From Alkalicoccus saliphilus (GTDB taxonomy: Bacteria; Bacillota; Bacilli; Bacillales; Salisediminibacteriaceae): a stretch of DNA of 64,000 nucleotides. The notes under the pieces were generated by a model, which saw nothing but the letters and a program-made list of their open reading frames with translations, made no database searches and had not been told where the DNA came from. The DNA lies in assembly GCF_003044065.1 (NCBI RefSeq), contig NZ_PZJJ01000005.1, positions 62,001 to 126,000 of the forward strand. The letters are read 5' to 3'. The stretch's first letter is position 1; each line of letters opens with the position of its first letter. The position numbers and the translations under genes were made by a program. Shown here piece by piece: positions 39,206 to 48,456 of the stretch.

Positions 39206-39292
39206 CCACATCCCTTCGCAAGTATCAGCTTTCAGGTTCAAAGGGTCGGAACATACAGTTCCCTCTCAGTCTTTCAAAAGACTCCCCTGTGG
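39206..39292 (-). ncRNA. TPP riboswitch (THI element)
   Basis: On the minus strand the conserved order is present: GGGGAGTC after a closing CCACA, CTGAGAGGG, ACCCTTTGAACCTGA and GATACTTGCGAAGGGA, then TGTGG closing P1. A TATAAT (39298-39303) lies just upstream, inside the end of rpe. It controls thiT-thiN by transcription termination. Confidence 0.95.
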
Positions 39293-39307
39293 TTTACATT
39301 ATAAATT

Positions 39308-39952
39308 TTACTCAGTTCCCCGTATTTGTGCAACAGCTTCTGCACGGTCCTCTTTACCGAATACTGCTGAACCGGCTACAAGAACGTTGGCTCCTGCTTC
39401 TATACATAATGCAGCTGTTTCGGCGTTCACACCCCCATCGACCTCTACATCTTTATCGGGGCCTGCCAGCCTCCGTACGTACTCAATTTTAGGCAGTACA
39501 CTTTCAATAAATGTCTGTCCACCGAAGCCGGGATTAACTGTCATAAGAAGGACAAGATCCACATCCTGGATAACGTGCTCTATCATGCTTACAGGTGTCC
39601 CCGGATTGATGACAACCCCAGCTTTAATTCCTTCTTTTTTTATTAGCTGAATGGTCCGGTGAAGATGGGGGCACGCTTCTGCATGTACAGAAATAATATC
39701 AGCTCCGGCCTCCGCAAACTCATGAATGTACAGCTCCGGGTTTTCAATCATAAGATGAACATCAAGCGGAAGATTCGTATGCGGACGGACAGCTTTCACA
39801 ATGAGAGGACCAATCGTAATGTTCGGCACAAAATGGCCATCCATCACGTCTATGTGAATATAGTCCGCGCCTCCTGCATCCACTTCTTTTATTTCTGAAC
39901 CAAGTTCACTAAAATCTGCCGATAAAATAGAAGGGGCTATTTTTAAAGTCAT
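39308..39952 (-). CDS. rpe: Ribulose-phosphate 3-epimerase
   Basis: Interconverts ribulose-5-P and xylulose-5-P in the pentose phosphate pathway. 214 residues, TIM barrel: [34 protein letters not shown] (metal-binding His-Asp-His), [24 protein letters not shown] and [10 protein letters not shown] at 39952 chosen by homology, with GGAGG in the rsgA end. Follows rsgA with a 4-base gap. Confidence 0.96.
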   Translation of the reverse strand: MTLKIAPSILSADFSELGSEIKEVDAGGADYIHIDVMDGHFVPNITIGPLIVKAVRPHTNLPLDVHLMIENPELYIHEFAEAGADIISVHAEACPHLHRTIQLIKKEGIKAGVVINPGTPVSMIEHVIQDVDLVLLMTVNPGFGGQTFIESVLPKIEYVRRLAGPDKDVEVDGGVNAETAALCIEAGANVLVAGSAVFGKEDRAEAVAQIRGTE

Positions 39953-39956
39953 TCCT

Positions 39957-40832
39957 TCAGTACCTCCGTTTTTGGGATTGAATTTCGTCATGAAACTGTT
40001 TGTAGCTTTCATATCGGAACTGTGCAATACTGCCATCCTCCACAGCCTGCTTTACAGCACATCCCGGCTCTTTCAAGTGCGTACACGCCCGGAAACGGCA
40101 GTCATTTATTAAAGCTGCCATTTCCGGATATAAATGAGAAAGGGAAGCCGCTTCGATCCCCCGGAAGTCGAGGGAACTGAATCCAGGCGTATCAGCTACG
40201 TAAGTTCCTTCATCCAGTTTTATTAACTCTACATGTCTTGTGGTATGTTTTCCTCTGCCGAGACTGCGTGAAATTGGGTTTGTTTCCAGGTGCAATTCCG
40301 GCTTTATTACGTTAAGAAGCGTGGATTTGCCTACCCCCGACTGCCCGGCGAAAACGGAAATCCGTCCCTGCAGAGCTTCTGCAACATCATCGGCTGACTC
40401 TTTACTTTCCTGTGAAGTATAAAGCACCTGGTATCCGAGCCTTTCGTAGACCTCCGCTTCTTTCTGCGTTTGTTCAGTGACTCCCAGATCCGTTTTGGTG
40501 AGACATATGACCGCTTCTATGCCGTTCGCTTCAATATGCACTAAAAACTTGTCCAACAGATAGGTGCTGAAATCCGGCTCCCTGGCCGAAAAAACGATCA
40601 CTGCCAGTTCAACATTCGCTATCGGCGGGCGTACCAGTTCGTTTATTCGGGTATTAACTTCCAACACATAGCCATCTGTCCTGTTTTCCGCTTCGAACTC
40701 CACCCAGTCTCCGACGAGCGGTGTTATTTTTCTTTTTCGAAAGTTCCCTCTGGCTCTGCATTGAAAAATTCCGTTTTCGTTCTCCACATAATAAAATCCA
40801 CTTAATGCCTTAACAATTCTCCCTGTAGGCAT
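39957..40832 (-). CDS. rsgA: Ribosome small-subunit GTPase RsgA
   Basis: Circularly permuted GTPase of late 30S assembly, also regulated by PrkC in B. subtilis. 291 residues: N-terminal OB fold, G4 CLTKTDL before G1 [12 protein letters not shown] and G3 DTPGF, and a C-terminal zinc site ([16 protein letters not shown]). ATG at 40832 behind GGAGGTG. Downstream of prkC by 11 bases, so kinase and substrate are co-expressed. Confidence 0.96.
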   Translation of the reverse strand: MPTGRIVKALSGFYYVENENGIFQCRARGNFRKRKITPLVGDWVEFEAENRTDGYVLEVNTRINELVRPPIANVELAVIVFSAREPDFSTYLLDKFLVHIEANGIEAVICLTKTDLGVTEQTQKEAEVYERLGYQVLYTSQESKESADDVAEALQGRISVFAGQSGVGKSTLLNVIKPELHLETNPISRSLGRGKHTTRHVELIKLDEGTYVADTPGFSSLDFRGIEAASLSHLYPEMAALINDCRFRACTHLKEPGCAVKQAVEDGSIAQFRYESYKQFHDEIQSQKRRY

Positions 40833-40843
40833 ACGCACCTCCA

Positions 40844-42973
40844 TCATTCATACTGCTGGACTTCCTCATACGTATAATTGTAAGGAGATTCAGCAAATTC
40901 CTCCCCATCCACAATTAAAATCAGCGCAGCGGAGCCACCCGGCTCTACAGCCATCGGAACTGCAAATTGTGTTGATTCAGTAATCTCTTCTTCAATTACC
41001 GTCTGAGGTGAATGATTAATTGCATCCTCCACCTGAATTTCAATTGCATAGCTTTCAGAATTTTCCCCGTCTGAATCAGGAAGATTCACAGCAAAAGGAA
41101 CTTCGGCTCTTACCCCTTCCTGCTCATCATTATTTTCTGAGTCTGCATTATTATTATCCTCAGTTTCCTCAGGTGACGGTTCCGGTTCAATCTCTTGTTC
41201 TTCATTATTCATTTCTTCATTATTCATTTCTTCATTATTCATTTCTTCATTATTCATTTCTTCATTATTTTCTTCGTTATTAGTTTCGCTGTCCGTTTCT
41301 TCTTCCTCAGGACCCTGGGAAAAAGTTACATCCACCGTTATACTTTCACTTATTTCTGTTCCACGCGCCGGTTCCTGAAAAAACACTCTGCCTTCCTCCA
41401 TGGAATCGTGATATTGCTCTTCGAATGCAAGATCAATGTAGGGGGCATCATTAAGCTCTTCCAGTACTTCCTCTCTCGTCATACCATACAGGTTACCAAG
41501 AGTAAAGACTTCCCTTTCTGTAACGATCAGTTCGACTTCCGTTTCTTCCGATACGGTATTTTCCCCCGGCGCCGGAAGCTGTTCGATCACTGTATCATCC
41601 GGCTCCTCTGTTGTTTCCCGATAAGAGACATTTACAGAAGCATAATCGGCTAAAGCTTCTTCCGCTTCTGCTTCGGAAAGACCGAGAACATTTTCCATTC
41701 CTGTAACAGGCTCAGTGCTGCTGACGATTAATGTTACTTCTGAACCGATTTTAACGGAAGTTCCGGCTTCAGGACGGACTGATATCACATGATCCACCGG
41801 AACACTGTCATCTTCCCGTTCCTGTAGATCTGCTTCAAGGTCAAGCTCTTCCAGCTCTTCCAAAGCTTCAGCGGAAGTCAGTCCGGCGACATTCGGTACT
41901 TCTACTTCATCAACATGTAGAAAACGCGGTACAACCGCTATCACTATAAACAGCAGACCTATAAGGAAAACAGCTCCCAGTACGCCCCACATCCAGGGGC
42001 GCCTGCCTGATTTTTCTTCTTTTTCAGCATTTTTGTTTTTTATAGGCGGGACCATCGTACTCTCTTCCGGAGGTGTCTCAGGATTAATAACCGGTACTGC
42101 TTTAGTTACTTCGTCATCATCTTCAAAATGAAGAGGTTCTTCATTTATTCTTTCGGGACTAAGAACTGTCTGCAGGTCCGCAAAAACTTCGTCAGCACTC
42201 TCGTACCGGTTATCTGGATTTTTGGCAGTCAGTTTCATAATCATGTTCTCTACACTTTGAGGAATAGACGGATTTACTTCGCTGATTTTCGGGAACGGTT
42301 CCTGAAGATGTTTAAGAGCTATGGTTACTGCTGTGTCTCCACTGTACGGAACTTCTCCTGCGAGCATTTCATACAAAATAACTCCCAGAGCGTAAAGGTC
42401 GGATTTGTAAGTTATTTTGCCACCGCGAGCCTGTTCCGGAGAAAGATAATGGACTGAACCAAGCACAGAATTTGTGTGAGTGATCGTAGCTTCGCTTATA
42501 GCTCTGGCTATACCAAAATCCGTTACTTTTGCTGTGCCATTAATACTCATAAGTATATTCTGCGGTTTTATGTCGCGGTGAATAATGTGATGATAGTGGG
42601 CATGGCTCACTGCTTCTGTAATCTGGCTCAAAATCCTTACTGCTTCCTTCACCTCAAGTGAACCATGCTCCTGCACGTACTCTTTAAGAGTCTGCCCTTC
42701 TACATACTCCATAACAATATAGTACAGACCATCTTCTTCCCCAACATCGAAAATAGACACAATATTATCATGAAAAAGACTGCTCGCAGATTCTGCCTCC
42801 CGGTGAAACCTCCGAATAAATTCTTCATCTTCAGAGAACTGGGATTTAAGCATTTTTACCGCTACAAGGCGATCGAGAATAAGGTCCTTTGCCAAGTAAA
42901 CGTCGGCCATTCCGCCCCCTCCGGCCGGACGTATAAGCTTATACCGCTCATTAATCCGCTTTCCGATCATCAT
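40844..42973 (-). CDS. prkC: Serine/threonine kinase PrkC with PASTA domains
   Basis: Membrane Ser/Thr kinase that senses muropeptides or lipid II. 709 residues: kinase domain (1-270) with GGGGMADVYLAKD, HRDIKPQNILM and DFGIARA; juxtamembrane acidic region; one membrane segment (about 333-352, VLGAVFLIGLLFIVIAVVP); three PASTA repeats (about 357-560); a low-complexity linker of repeated MNNEE; and a C-terminal beta domain. Overlaps prpC by four bases (ATGA), the usual kinase-phosphatase pair. Confidence 0.96.
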   Translation of the reverse strand: MMIGKRINERYKLIRPAGGGGMADVYLAKDLILDRLVAVKMLKSQFSEDEEFIRRFHREAESASSLFHDNIVSIFDVGEEDGLYYIVMEYVEGQTLKEYVQEHGSLEVKEAVRILSQITEAVSHAHYHHIIHRDIKPQNILMSINGTAKVTDFGIARAISEATITHTNSVLGSVHYLSPEQARGGKITYKSDLYALGVILYEMLAGEVPYSGDTAVTIALKHLQEPFPKISEVNPSIPQSVENMIMKLTAKNPDNRYESADEVFADLQTVLSPERINEEPLHFEDDDEVTKAVPVINPETPPEESTMVPPIKNKNAEKEEKSGRRPWMWGVLGAVFLIGLLFIVIAVVPRFLHVDEVEVPNVAGLTSAEALEELEELDLEADLQEREDDSVPVDHVISVRPEAGTSVKIGSEVTLIVSSTEPVTGMENVLGLSEAEAEEALADYASVNVSYRETTEEPDDTVIEQLPAPGENTVSEETEVELIVTEREVFTLGNLYGMTREEVLEELNDAPYIDLAFEEQYHDSMEEGRVFFQEPARGTEISESITVDVTFSQGPEEEETDSETNNEENNEEMNNEEMNNEEMNNEEMNNEEQEIEPEPSPEETEDNNNADSENNDEQEGVRAEVPFAVNLPDSDGENSESYAIEIQVEDAINHSPQTVIEEEITESTQFAVPMAVEPGGSAALILIVDGEEFAESPYNYTYEEVQQYE
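41198..41279 (-). repeat. 15-base tandem repeat inside prkC
   Basis: Four perfect copies of a 15-base unit (41198-41257), then a diverged fifth. In frame it encodes MNNEE per unit, between the last PASTA domain and the C-terminal domain of PrkC. Unit length is a multiple of three, so copy changes keep the frame and only alter linker length. Confidence 0.93.
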
Positions 42974-43707
42974 ATACCCACTTCCCTGTTTTGGACTGCC
43001 GCTGCTGTAATATTATCTTCCCCGCCCCGTTCGTTTGCTTTATCTATCAATAAACCGGGGATCTCCATTATCGAATATTTCTTTAAAACTTCTTCTATTT
43101 CTTCAGCTGGCAGCTTATTCGTCAGTCCATCTGAGCAGAGAAGAATCGTATCTTTCTTCTGCCATTCTATAATACCGGTATCGACCATAATTGTTTTTTC
43201 GGTGCCGAGAGCTCTCGTAAGAACATGTTTCTGGGGGTGTTTTTCAGCTTCCTCTACGGAAATCTCCCCTCTCCTTACAAGTTCTTCCACTAAAGAATGA
43301 TCTTCTGTCACTTGTCGGAGTTCATTTTCCCCATAAATATATATCCTGCTGTCTCCAGCATTGGCGTAAGCAGTGAAATCCGCCGTACTTAGTGCTGCAG
43401 TTAACGTTGTTCCCATCCCCCGGCACTCAGGATGGACTTTCTGATATTCAAAAATATTCGTGTTGGCTTCTGCTGCCGCTTTTTCAAGCCATACAGTCAC
43501 CTCATCCCGGGCCAGTGGTTCTTTCATATCATAAAAACCTGTTACGAGTGTTTCGCAGGCCAGCCTGCTGGCGGTATCGCCCGCCCGGTGACCTCCCATT
43601 CCATCTGCAACAACAGCCAGTACGTATTCTCCACTTTCTACTACAGCTACAGCATCTTCATTATGCTGTCTGACTTTTCCCACATCTGTAGCCGAACTAT
43701 ATTCCAT
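42970..43707 (-). CDS. prpC: PP2C-type protein phosphatase PrpC
   Basis: Manganese-dependent phosphatase that reverses PrkC phosphorylation. 245 residues: TDVGKVRQHNEDAV, VADGMGGHRAGDTAS, AYANAGDSRIYIY, LLCSDGLTN and GGEDNITAAAVQ, the metal-binding Asp motifs of PP2C. ATG at 43707 with GAGGTG upstream; nine bases after rsmB. The rlmN gene expected between rsmB and prpC is missing. Confidence 0.96.
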   Translation of the reverse strand: MEYSSATDVGKVRQHNEDAVAVVESGEYVLAVVADGMGGHRAGDTASRLACETLVTGFYDMKEPLARDEVTVWLEKAAAEANTNIFEYQKVHPECRGMGTTLTAALSTADFTAYANAGDSRIYIYGENELRQVTEDHSLVEELVRRGEISVEEAEKHPQKHVLTRALGTEKTIMVDTGIIEWQKKDTILLCSDGLTNKLPAEEIEEVLKKYSIMEIPGLLIDKANERGGEDNITAAAVQNREVGI

Positions 43708-43716
43708 TTAGGCACC

Positions 43717-45078
43717 TCACTCTCCCTGGTCGGACCGCTTCTCCAATGAAGCCATAAAGAAACCGTCAGTACCGAATTTTCCCGGCATAAGCTGAAGCAT
43801 ATAATTTTCCTGTACAGCTTGTTTTACTTTTTCAGGAAGCCGGTCGGACATTTTCTGATCTGCCAAAGCATCGTCATGATCTTCCAAGAACCGTTTAACC
43901 TGCAGTTCGTTTTCGTGTTTATCTATTGTACAAGTGCTGTAAATCAGTCTGCCCCCTGGTTTCAGCAGTTTCCATACAGATTGGAGAATTTCTTTTTGAA
44001 TGGAGACGAGACGTTCAAGATCTTTCTGTTGTTTTGTCCATTTCATGTCTGGTTTGCGGCGTATAACACCAAGACCGGAACACGGTGCATCCACCAGAAT
44101 TTTATCGAAACTGCCGGCCGCTTCCAATTCAAGTGTTCTGGCGTCGCCGGTCCGGGAGGTAATATTAGTCAGACCCAATCGTTCCGCCTGTTGATTAATT
44201 AAGCGGATCTTATGTTCATGAAGATCGACACTTATTACTTCTCCCGTATTTTGCATCTGCTCAGCCAGGTGGGTAGTTTTTCCTCCAGGTGCTGCACACG
44301 CATCCAGTATCCGTTCGCCTGAATTCGGTGCAAGGACCTTTCCGGCCATCATGGAGCTTTCATCCTGAATAGTAATTCTTCCTTCCTGAAAGGCCCTCGT
44401 AGCAGCCGCTGATCCTCTATGAATACGCAGCGAATCTTCCGGTAGTAATGGACTGATTTCCAGCTCCAGCCCTTCCTCCTGAAGTTCCGTTACTGCTTCA
44501 TCTCTGGTAACGCGGAGCGGATTAATTCTTACAGAAGTTCCGGGCGGCTGATTGTTTGCTTCTGCGACTTCTTCAGCAGTTTCCCAACCGTACTGACTCA
44601 CCCATCTTTCTATCATCCAATCAGGATGGGAGGTTTTGACGGCGAGCTGTACTAATGGACTGCCGGCTTCTTTAAGTTCCGGGTCCCCATTTCGAAGGTA
44701 AGAACGCAGGATGCCATTTACCATTCCTGAAATGCCTTTATGTCCCCTCTGCTTTGCTATTGTAACCGCTTCATTTAAAACAGCATGATCAGGCACTCTG
44801 TCCAGAAATTTAAGCTGGTAAATACTGAGTCTCAGGAGGACAAGCATCCAGGGCTCAAGTTTATCCAGAGCTTTTCTGCTGAAACTTTCAAGAATGAAAT
44901 CAATATACCGCTGCTGCTGGAGTGTTCCGTAAACGATTTGAGTATAGAGAGGGACATCTACTTTACTGAGCTTTTTCTGGTTAATAACATCATTAAGCAG
45001 AAGATTGCTGTAAGTCTGGTTTTTATGAATTTTTAAGAGAGCATCCAGCGAAGCTTCCCTTACATTTGAATTACTCAT
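43717..45078 (-). CDS. rsmB: 16S rRNA m5C967 methyltransferase
   Basis: RsmB (Sun) methylates C967 of 16S rRNA. 453 residues: an N-terminal NusB-like RNA-binding domain (about 1-140) and a SAM-dependent domain with LDACAAPGGKTTHLAEQ, VDAPCSGLGVIRRKPD (catalytic Cys in PCS) and IYSTCTIDKHENE. The ATG at 45078 lies inside the fmt end (8-base overlap), with only a weak ribosome site, so coupling with fmt is likely. Confidence 0.95.
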   Translation of the reverse strand: MSNSNVREASLDALLKIHKNQTYSNLLLNDVINQKKLSKVDVPLYTQIVYGTLQQQRYIDFILESFSRKALDKLEPWMLVLLRLSIYQLKFLDRVPDHAVLNEAVTIAKQRGHKGISGMVNGILRSYLRNGDPELKEAGSPLVQLAVKTSHPDWMIERWVSQYGWETAEEVAEANNQPPGTSVRINPLRVTRDEAVTELQEEGLELEISPLLPEDSLRIHRGSAAATRAFQEGRITIQDESSMMAGKVLAPNSGERILDACAAPGGKTTHLAEQMQNTGEVISVDLHEHKIRLINQQAERLGLTNITSRTGDARTLELEAAGSFDKILVDAPCSGLGVIRRKPDMKWTKQQKDLERLVSIQKEILQSVWKLLKPGGRLIYSTCTIDKHENELQVKRFLEDHDDALADQKMSDRLPEKVKQAVQENYMLQLMPGKFGTDGFFMASLEKRSDQGE

Positions 45079-46012
45079 CGATTCCAAGCACCGTCCCCGC
45101 TTTTACATCTCTGCCCTGACCATTATAAAAAGTTGCTATATCCATCGGCTTCTTACCAGATGGCTGCACTTTTTTTAATGCCAGGACTGTTCCGCTGCCG
45201 CACGCTACATGTACAGCTTTATCTGTTACAGCCGTTACTGTTCCGGGAAGATCGTTCACCGACCCTTCAACCGGCTCTGCCTCCCAGACTTTAAGCCTTT
45301 TACCGAAAAAAGTAGTATAGGCTGCAGGCCAGGGATTAAGGCCTCTTATCTGGCTGCTGACTTCTTCTGCCGGCGCTTCCCAGTTGATAAATTCCTTTTC
45401 TTTCGTAATATTCGGAGCAAATGTTGCTTCACTACTGTTTTGAGGCTCCGGTTCCACTTCGCCTTTTTCAAGCATAGGAAGAATTTCCTTTATCATTTCT
45501 GCTCCGAGCAGGCTTAGTTTGTCATGCATTGTTCCGGTCGTGTCGTCCGGATTAATCGGAATAGATCGTTTAAGGAGCATATCTCCGGCATCCAGTTTTT
45601 CAGCCATGTACATAATAGTAATCCCTGTTTCTTTTTCGCCATTCATTACAGCATAATGTATTGGAGCTCCGCCTCTGTACTTAGGAAGCAGAGAAGCATG
45701 CACGTTTACAGCTCCAAGTTCAGGAATATCGAGTACTTTCTTAGGCAGAAGCTGCCCAAACGCAGCAGTAACTATCAGATCCGGCGCAGCCTCTAAAACA
45801 GGCTGATAATCTTCCTTAATTTTTTCCGGCTGAAAAACAGGAAGGTCAAGCCTCTCAGCTGCTGTTTTTACCGGGGGAGGAGTAAGAGTTTTCTTTCTTC
45901 CTTTCGGCCGGTCCGGCTGTGTAACAACGAGAGCTATGTCGTGTCCGGCTTCCTGAACCGCCTCCATAACAGGAACTGCAAAATCCGGTGTTCCCATAAA
46001 AACAATTTTCAT
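45071..46012 (-). CDS. fmt: Methionyl-tRNA formyltransferase
   Basis: Formylates initiator Met-tRNA with 10-formyl-THF. 313 residues: KIVFMGTPDFAVPVME, the catalytic loop in NVHASLLPKYRGGAPIHYAV (Asn-His), GITIMYM and a C-terminal tRNA-binding domain. ATG at 46012 used, eight bases after AGGAAGG; an ATG three codons up is too close. The def gene that usually lies just before it is absent here. Confidence 0.96.
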   Translation of the reverse strand: MKIVFMGTPDFAVPVMEAVQEAGHDIALVVTQPDRPKGRKKTLTPPPVKTAAERLDLPVFQPEKIKEDYQPVLEAAPDLIVTAAFGQLLPKKVLDIPELGAVNVHASLLPKYRGGAPIHYAVMNGEKETGITIMYMAEKLDAGDMLLKRSIPINPDDTTGTMHDKLSLLGAEMIKEILPMLEKGEVEPEPQNSSEATFAPNITKEKEFINWEAPAEEVSSQIRGLNPWPAAYTTFFGKRLKVWEAEPVEGSVNDLPGTVTAVTDKAVHVACGSGTVLALKKVQPSGKKPMDIATFYNGQGRDVKAGTVLGIDE

Positions 46013-46032
46013 TTTTCTCATCCTTCCTGAAT

Positions 46033-48456
46033 CTACATCATCATATGCGGGTTGGTGTCTATTATCACCTGCAGGTCCGTCCGTGCAATATCTGTCTGCA
46101 GGGAAACCATCAGTTCATGAAGTACATCAGCAAGCTGCGGTTCAATTTTGTATTTTATCATGACTTGATAGCGATATCTATCTTTGATGCGGGGGATGGG
46201 AGAAGCGACCGGACCAAAAACTTTCGTTGTATCAGACAGGTTCTGACGCAGGAAGTCAGTAATTTTTTCTGTAAACTGTACCGTTTTATGCAGATCGGTA
46301 TGGCTAACCTGCAGCATTGTTAAATAATAATACGGAGGATATCCCCCCATCTTTCTCATCTGCATTTCCTTCTGATAAAAAGACAAAAAATCATGCTGTT
46401 TTACTTCCGTAATACTGTAGTGTTCCGGGGAATACGTCTGGATAAGCACTTCACCCGTTTTTTTGTGTCTGCCGGCTCTCCCTGCCACCTGGGTCAGCAG
46501 CTGAAACGTTCGCTCTGAAGCTCTGAAATCCGGGAGATGAAGCATAGAGTCAGCTGCAAGAACACCGACTAGAGTAATATTCGGGTAATCCAGACCTTTA
46601 GCTATCATCTGTGTTCCGAGAAGCACATCAGCTTCCCCCCGGCCGAACTTAGTAAGCAGTTTTTCATGAGCTCCTTTAGTCCTGGTTGTATCAACGTCCA
46701 TTCTTATAATACGGATACCATCCAGCTGCTTTTTTAATTCTTCCTCCACCTTCTGGGTACCGGTCCCAAAAAACCTTATCTGGTCACTGTCACAGTCGGG
46801 ACACCTCACAGGAACCGTTTCCCTGTACCCGCAGTAATGACACTGCAGAGCCTGATTGGTACGGTGATACGTAAGCGAAATGTCACAGTGCGGACATTCA
46901 GGGACAAAACCGCATTCCCGGCACATTATAAACGTGGAGTAGCCGCGTCTGTTTAAAAGCAGGACAGTCTGTTCTCCTTTCAGTCTGCGTTCTTCCATCT
47001 TATCAAGAAGATCCTCAGAAAACATGGAACGATTTCCGGTACGCAGCTCTTCCCTCATATCAATTAAAGTTACAGAAGGCATAACAGCGTCATTCACTCT
47101 GTTTTCCATCGTAAGAAGCTGATAGACCCCTTTCTGGGCTCTTGCATAACTTTCCAGAGAAGGGGTCGCGCTCCCGAGCACGACCGGACAGTTATAATGT
47201 TCCGCCCTGGCAACAGCTACCGTTCTGGCATGGTAACGCGGAGCCTCTTCCTGTTTATAGCTGGCCTCATGTTCTTCATCGATGATGATAATTCCTAAAT
47301 TAGTGAATGGCGCGAAAACAGCTGACCTCGCTCCAACAACGACATCCACTTCCCCATCACGTATCTTTTTCCATTCATCGTATTTTTCACCTTTGGAGAG
47401 GGCGCTGTGCATTACCGCCACTCTGGAACCAAACCTCGCTTTAAAACGGTTCACCATCTGAGGTGTTAAAGAGATTTCAGGGACAAGTACGATAGCTTCT
47501 TTACCCTCTTTCAGCGTACGGTCGATCGCCTGAAGGTAAATTTCCGTCTTTCCACTGCCGGTCACACCCCGGAGAAGAAATGTTCTATGTTCTTTTTCAT
47601 CCATTGCTGCTGTAATTTCACCTAAGACAACTGCCTGATCTTCAAGCAGAGGAAGGTTTTCAGATGATTCAAATTCCCTTCCTTCGTAGGGATCCCGTTT
47701 TACGACTGTTTCCTGTTTTGCAAGCCACCCCTTCTCCACCAGTGCATCCAGGGCAGCTTTGGAGCCATATTCGGAAAGTTCCTGTGCAGTATAGGCTTTA
47801 TCATTCGGCCTCTCAGACAGAAAACGCAGCACTGCCGCCTGTTTTGGGGCTTTTTTCTGAAGGGACTCCGCCTCTTTCATGGCCTGACGGCTTTCTTCTT
47901 TAAGCGAATAAACAAGTCTTTTTTTCGCTGCATCTTTTGTAGTAACGACCGGCTCTGCTGACAGCAGACCTTTTCTCAGGGAAGAAACGGCCGATTTTAT
48001 CTCATTTTCGGAAGCATTTTTAATCCACTCATCCCATTCGATAACATCCTCAGAAGTTTTAAAATACGGCTGAAGCAGAGGGTCCAGCTTATTTATTTCT
48101 GCTGTCACTGTTAATATTTTTTTGTACTTGGCACGCATCGCCTGGGGAAGCATTGCCTTCAGCACAGCTACATGAAGGGATAAGGTTTCGGTTTTTATCT
48201 TTTCCGCTAACTGCAGAAGTTCTTCCGTAAGCGGCGGGACCAGGTCCAGCTGTTCAGTCACAGGTTTCAGCTTATGCTTTGGGACTTCCGTTGAATCGGA
48301 AAGTTCCGCTACGAATCCCTGTACGGGCCTGTTCGCAAACGGAACGTGGACTCTGCATCCTACAACCAGTGTTTTTGCCAGCGAGTCAGGTACTGAGTAG
48401 TCAAACATCCGGTCAACAGCCTGTGAAGGAACGTCTACAATGACTTTTGCTATCAT
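46033..48456 (-). CDS. priA: Primosomal protein N' (PriA helicase)
   Basis: Replication-restart helicase that loads the primosome at forks. 807 residues: N-terminal DNA-binding domain (VDVPSQAVDRMFDYSVP), Walker A GVTGSGKTEIY, Walker B DEEHEASYKQ, two zinc sites (CRECGFVPECPHC and CHYCGYRETVPVRCPDC) and QVAGRAGRHKKTGEV. Overlaps the coaBC stop by four bases. Confidence 0.97.
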   Translation of the reverse strand: MIAKVIVDVPSQAVDRMFDYSVPDSLAKTLVVGCRVHVPFANRPVQGFVAELSDSTEVPKHKLKPVTEQLDLVPPLTEELLQLAEKIKTETLSLHVAVLKAMLPQAMRAKYKKILTVTAEINKLDPLLQPYFKTSEDVIEWDEWIKNASENEIKSAVSSLRKGLLSAEPVVTTKDAAKKRLVYSLKEESRQAMKEAESLQKKAPKQAAVLRFLSERPNDKAYTAQELSEYGSKAALDALVEKGWLAKQETVVKRDPYEGREFESSENLPLLEDQAVVLGEITAAMDEKEHRTFLLRGVTGSGKTEIYLQAIDRTLKEGKEAIVLVPEISLTPQMVNRFKARFGSRVAVMHSALSKGEKYDEWKKIRDGEVDVVVGARSAVFAPFTNLGIIIIDEEHEASYKQEEAPRYHARTVAVARAEHYNCPVVLGSATPSLESYARAQKGVYQLLTMENRVNDAVMPSVTLIDMREELRTGNRSMFSEDLLDKMEERRLKGEQTVLLLNRRGYSTFIMCRECGFVPECPHCDISLTYHRTNQALQCHYCGYRETVPVRCPDCDSDQIRFFGTGTQKVEEELKKQLDGIRIIRMDVDTTRTKGAHEKLLTKFGRGEADVLLGTQMIAKGLDYPNITLVGVLAADSMLHLPDFRASERTFQLLTQVAGRAGRHKKTGEVLIQTYSPEHYSITEVKQHDFLSFYQKEMQMRKMGGYPPYYYLTMLQVSHTDLHKTVQFTEKITDFLRQNLSDTTKVFGPVASPIPRIKDRYRYQVMIKYKIEPQLADVLHELMVSLQTDIARTDLQVIIDTNPHMMM

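Noticed and set aside
41198-41279. CRISPR-like array
   Set aside because: The repeats are 15 bases, directly abutting, without spacers, and in frame inside prkC.
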